This document shows, piece by piece, positions 33,376-34,265 of a stretch of DNA of 34,265 nt. The stretch is from assembly GCA_024226555.1 (NCBI GenBank), contig JAAELO010000783.1, forward strand, positions 1 through 34,265. The letters run 5' to 3'. Below the pieces are notes generated by a model. That model was not told the origin of the DNA, made no database searches, and was given only the letters and a program-made list of their open reading frames with translations. The translations under genes and the position numbers were made by a program. The DNA is from Desulfobacterales bacterium. GTDB taxonomy: Bacteria; Desulfobacterota; Desulfobacteria; Desulfobacterales; JAAELO01. The first letter of the stretch is position 1. Every line of letters starts with the position of its first letter.

Positions 33376-33837
33376 TTAGATATTTTTAATAACATTATTA
33401 ATCTCTTTAACAACATGCTTGTGGTCTACATTCGCTGTAGGATAAATATTATCAAAGTTTGATTTAAGTTGAGAGAAAAAAACTGGTTGATTCTCAGCTG
33501 AAATTTCAGCCATTTCTGCTAGAGCTTTAAGTGATTCTCCATTACCTGATGCAATATCAATAGCAAGGTTATCAAGATTATCAGCTACAAAAGAATTTAC
33601 TTTGTCATTATTAACAAACTTACCACCATAATCACATTCAAATGTTCCAACAGACATTGCGATTGTTTGACTTCCTGTAGCATTTAAGCATGTTCCAAGA
33701 AGATTCCATACAAGACCTTCTTTTTCACCTATAAGGATTTTTCCAAGACCACAACCACAATCCTGAGCAACAGTGTTAGCAAGTGTTGGAGCACTCATCA
33801 TTGCTACGACTGTTAATGCGATAAAAAATTTTTTCAT
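33376..33837 (-). CDS. DUF3015 periplasmic protein
   Basis: 153 aa from the ATG at 33837, chosen over the longer frame because AAAGGAG lies 8 nt upstream and a clean signal peptide follows (KKFFIALTVVAMMSAPTLA). The mature part matches DUF3015: a Cys-Gly-Cys near the start (QDCGCGLGKILIG), then LLGTCLNATGSQTIAMSVGTFEC, and a helical C-terminal half. Its function is unknown; two cysteine pairs could form disulfides in the periplasm. It is directly upstream of the DUF4105 gene with a 10-bp gap, a pairing I believe recurs in other Proteobacteria, so the two may act together in the envelope. Confidence 0.85.
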   Translation of the reverse strand: MKKFFIALTVVAMMSAPTLANTVAQDCGCGLGKILIGEKEGLVWNLLGTCLNATGSQTIAMSVGTFECDYGGKFVNNDKVNSFVADNLDNLAIDIASGNGESLKALAEMAEISAENQPVFFSQLKSNFDNIYPTANVDHKHVVKEINNVIKNI

Positions 33838-34071
33838 CTTAAATACTCCTTTTTTTATTATTAGTTTACATAAAAATAATCCCACATATTAAAAGTAATT
33901 TTAATATATGAAAATTTTATTTTAAAAATAATACAAAGGGGAATTTCAATAAACCTTTACTCACTAAGCTAATTATTTATTCACTTATTGCTTTTTTTAA
34001 AGAACAGTAAATGTTTCATTATAGAAATTTATAAAATTATGTCAATATCTAAATTGCTCGTTTAATAATAA
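33838..34071. other. Upstream region of the DUF3015 operon
   Basis: 234 bp of AT-rich sequence with the promoter of the DUF3015-DUF4105-kinase genes presumably within it. I could not single out a convincing -10/-35 pair or operator. Confidence 0.5.
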
Positions 34072-34180
34072 GGGAACCTCTAATAACTGATCTTTTTGCG
34101 AAATACTGCTTTTTCAAAAAAACAACTGTAGTAAAATCAACCCATTGTTTTTTTCAGCCTTGTATTTCATCAAAAATTAT
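34072..34180 (-). repeat. Copy (R10) of the ~130-bp repeat lacking one terminus
   Basis: It starts GGGAACCTCTAATAACTG and contains TTTTTGCGAAATACTG and AACTGTAGTAAAATCAACCC, then, on the minus strand, TTTTTGATGAAATACAAGGC. The expected outer 18-20 bp on the right are missing; repeat X begins there instead, so X has replaced or interrupted that end. Confidence 0.8.
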
Positions 34181-34181
34181 A

Positions 34182-34265
34182 GGGAATCTCTTCTTCTAAG
34201 TAACACTTTTTATATATTATGTGTTATTAGGCAGTTAGGTTCCAGATTATCTATTCTGGAGGAGT
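34182..34265 (+). repeat. 84-bp repeat X, copy 2, running to the window edge
   Basis: Nearly identical to the reverse complement of 20595-20675: a TTC insertion, one A-to-T change in the second hairpin and one difference at the outer end. It joins directly to the broken end of the 130-bp repeat copy. Its other boundary may lie outside the window. Confidence 0.85.

Noticed and set aside
33838-33885. Upstream start for DUF3015
   Set aside because: The first 16 codons precede the SD and a clean signal peptide, so the later ATG was chosen.
1-34265. tRNA, rRNA, riboswitch or transposase genes
   Set aside because: No cloverleaf with a TTCGANNC-type arm, no ribosomal RNA signature, no recognised riboswitch core and no DDE or tyrosine/serine recombinase motif were noticed by eye.

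Overview
This is an AT-rich window from the chromosome of a diderm, apparently anaerobic bacterium. A sigma-54 activator, an HD-GYP phosphodiesterase, a PilZ protein, lipoproteins, a probable outer-membrane protein, an anaerobic-type GlpA/GlpB pair and a 4-hydroxybutyryl-CoA dehydratase-like enzyme together fit a low-GC member of Desulfobacterota or a neighbouring phylum such as Deferribacterota. That placement is inference. I see no rRNA, tRNA, CRISPR array, transposase or phage gene.

Layout. 1-5930, all minus strand: a sigma-54 activator with PAS domains, an acyl-CoA dehydrogenase (ACAD1) and a [4Fe-4S]/FAD dehydratase-like enzyme. Two overlapping perfect palindromes and a sigma-54-like promoter lie just upstream of ACAD1. 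5930-9110: a RarD-type permease bounded by inverted repeat ends, a lipoprotein lipase and a methyltransferase. 9110-12230: a TetR regulator, a second acyl-CoA dehydrogenase (ACAD2) and a short relic of a sigma-54 activator, so an ACAD beside a sigma-54 activator occurs twice, once decayed. 12800-18125: a PilZ protein, a small membrane protein, an orphan solute-binding protein, and glpB and glpA without glpC. 18900-20700: a methylacyl-CoA racemase-like gene and a 52-aa protein ending in a strong terminator. 20690-22260: GAF/HD-GYP. 22420-26860: ispF-cysS, then a wHTH-like protein and a P-loop ATPase joined by an ATGA overlap; this pair is the least familiar coding module here. 27170-30005: a tiny membrane ORF, uvrB and a CsgG/LpoB-like lipoprotein. 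30135-33840: an apparent operon DUF3015, DUF4105, glycerate 2-kinase.

Two dispersed repeat families run through the window. The first is a roughly 130-bp element whose ends read GGGAAYCTCTAATAAYT inward from both sides. It occurs about ten times, complete, expanded, deleted down to a 42-bp hairpin, or reduced to termini. Its ends supply the stop codons of at least three genes (lipase, TetR, rarD) and enclose rarD almost exactly. The second is an 81-84-bp, nearly identical repeat present as an inverted pair at 20595-20675 and 34182-34265.

Together the genes suggest acyl-CoA metabolism with local control by a sigma-54 activator and a TetR regulator, glycerol-3-phosphate and glycerate use, c-di-GMP signalling, and housekeeping (isoprenoid precursor, cysteinyl-tRNA, excision repair). 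Functions are read from motifs and overall family resemblance; no database search was possible.
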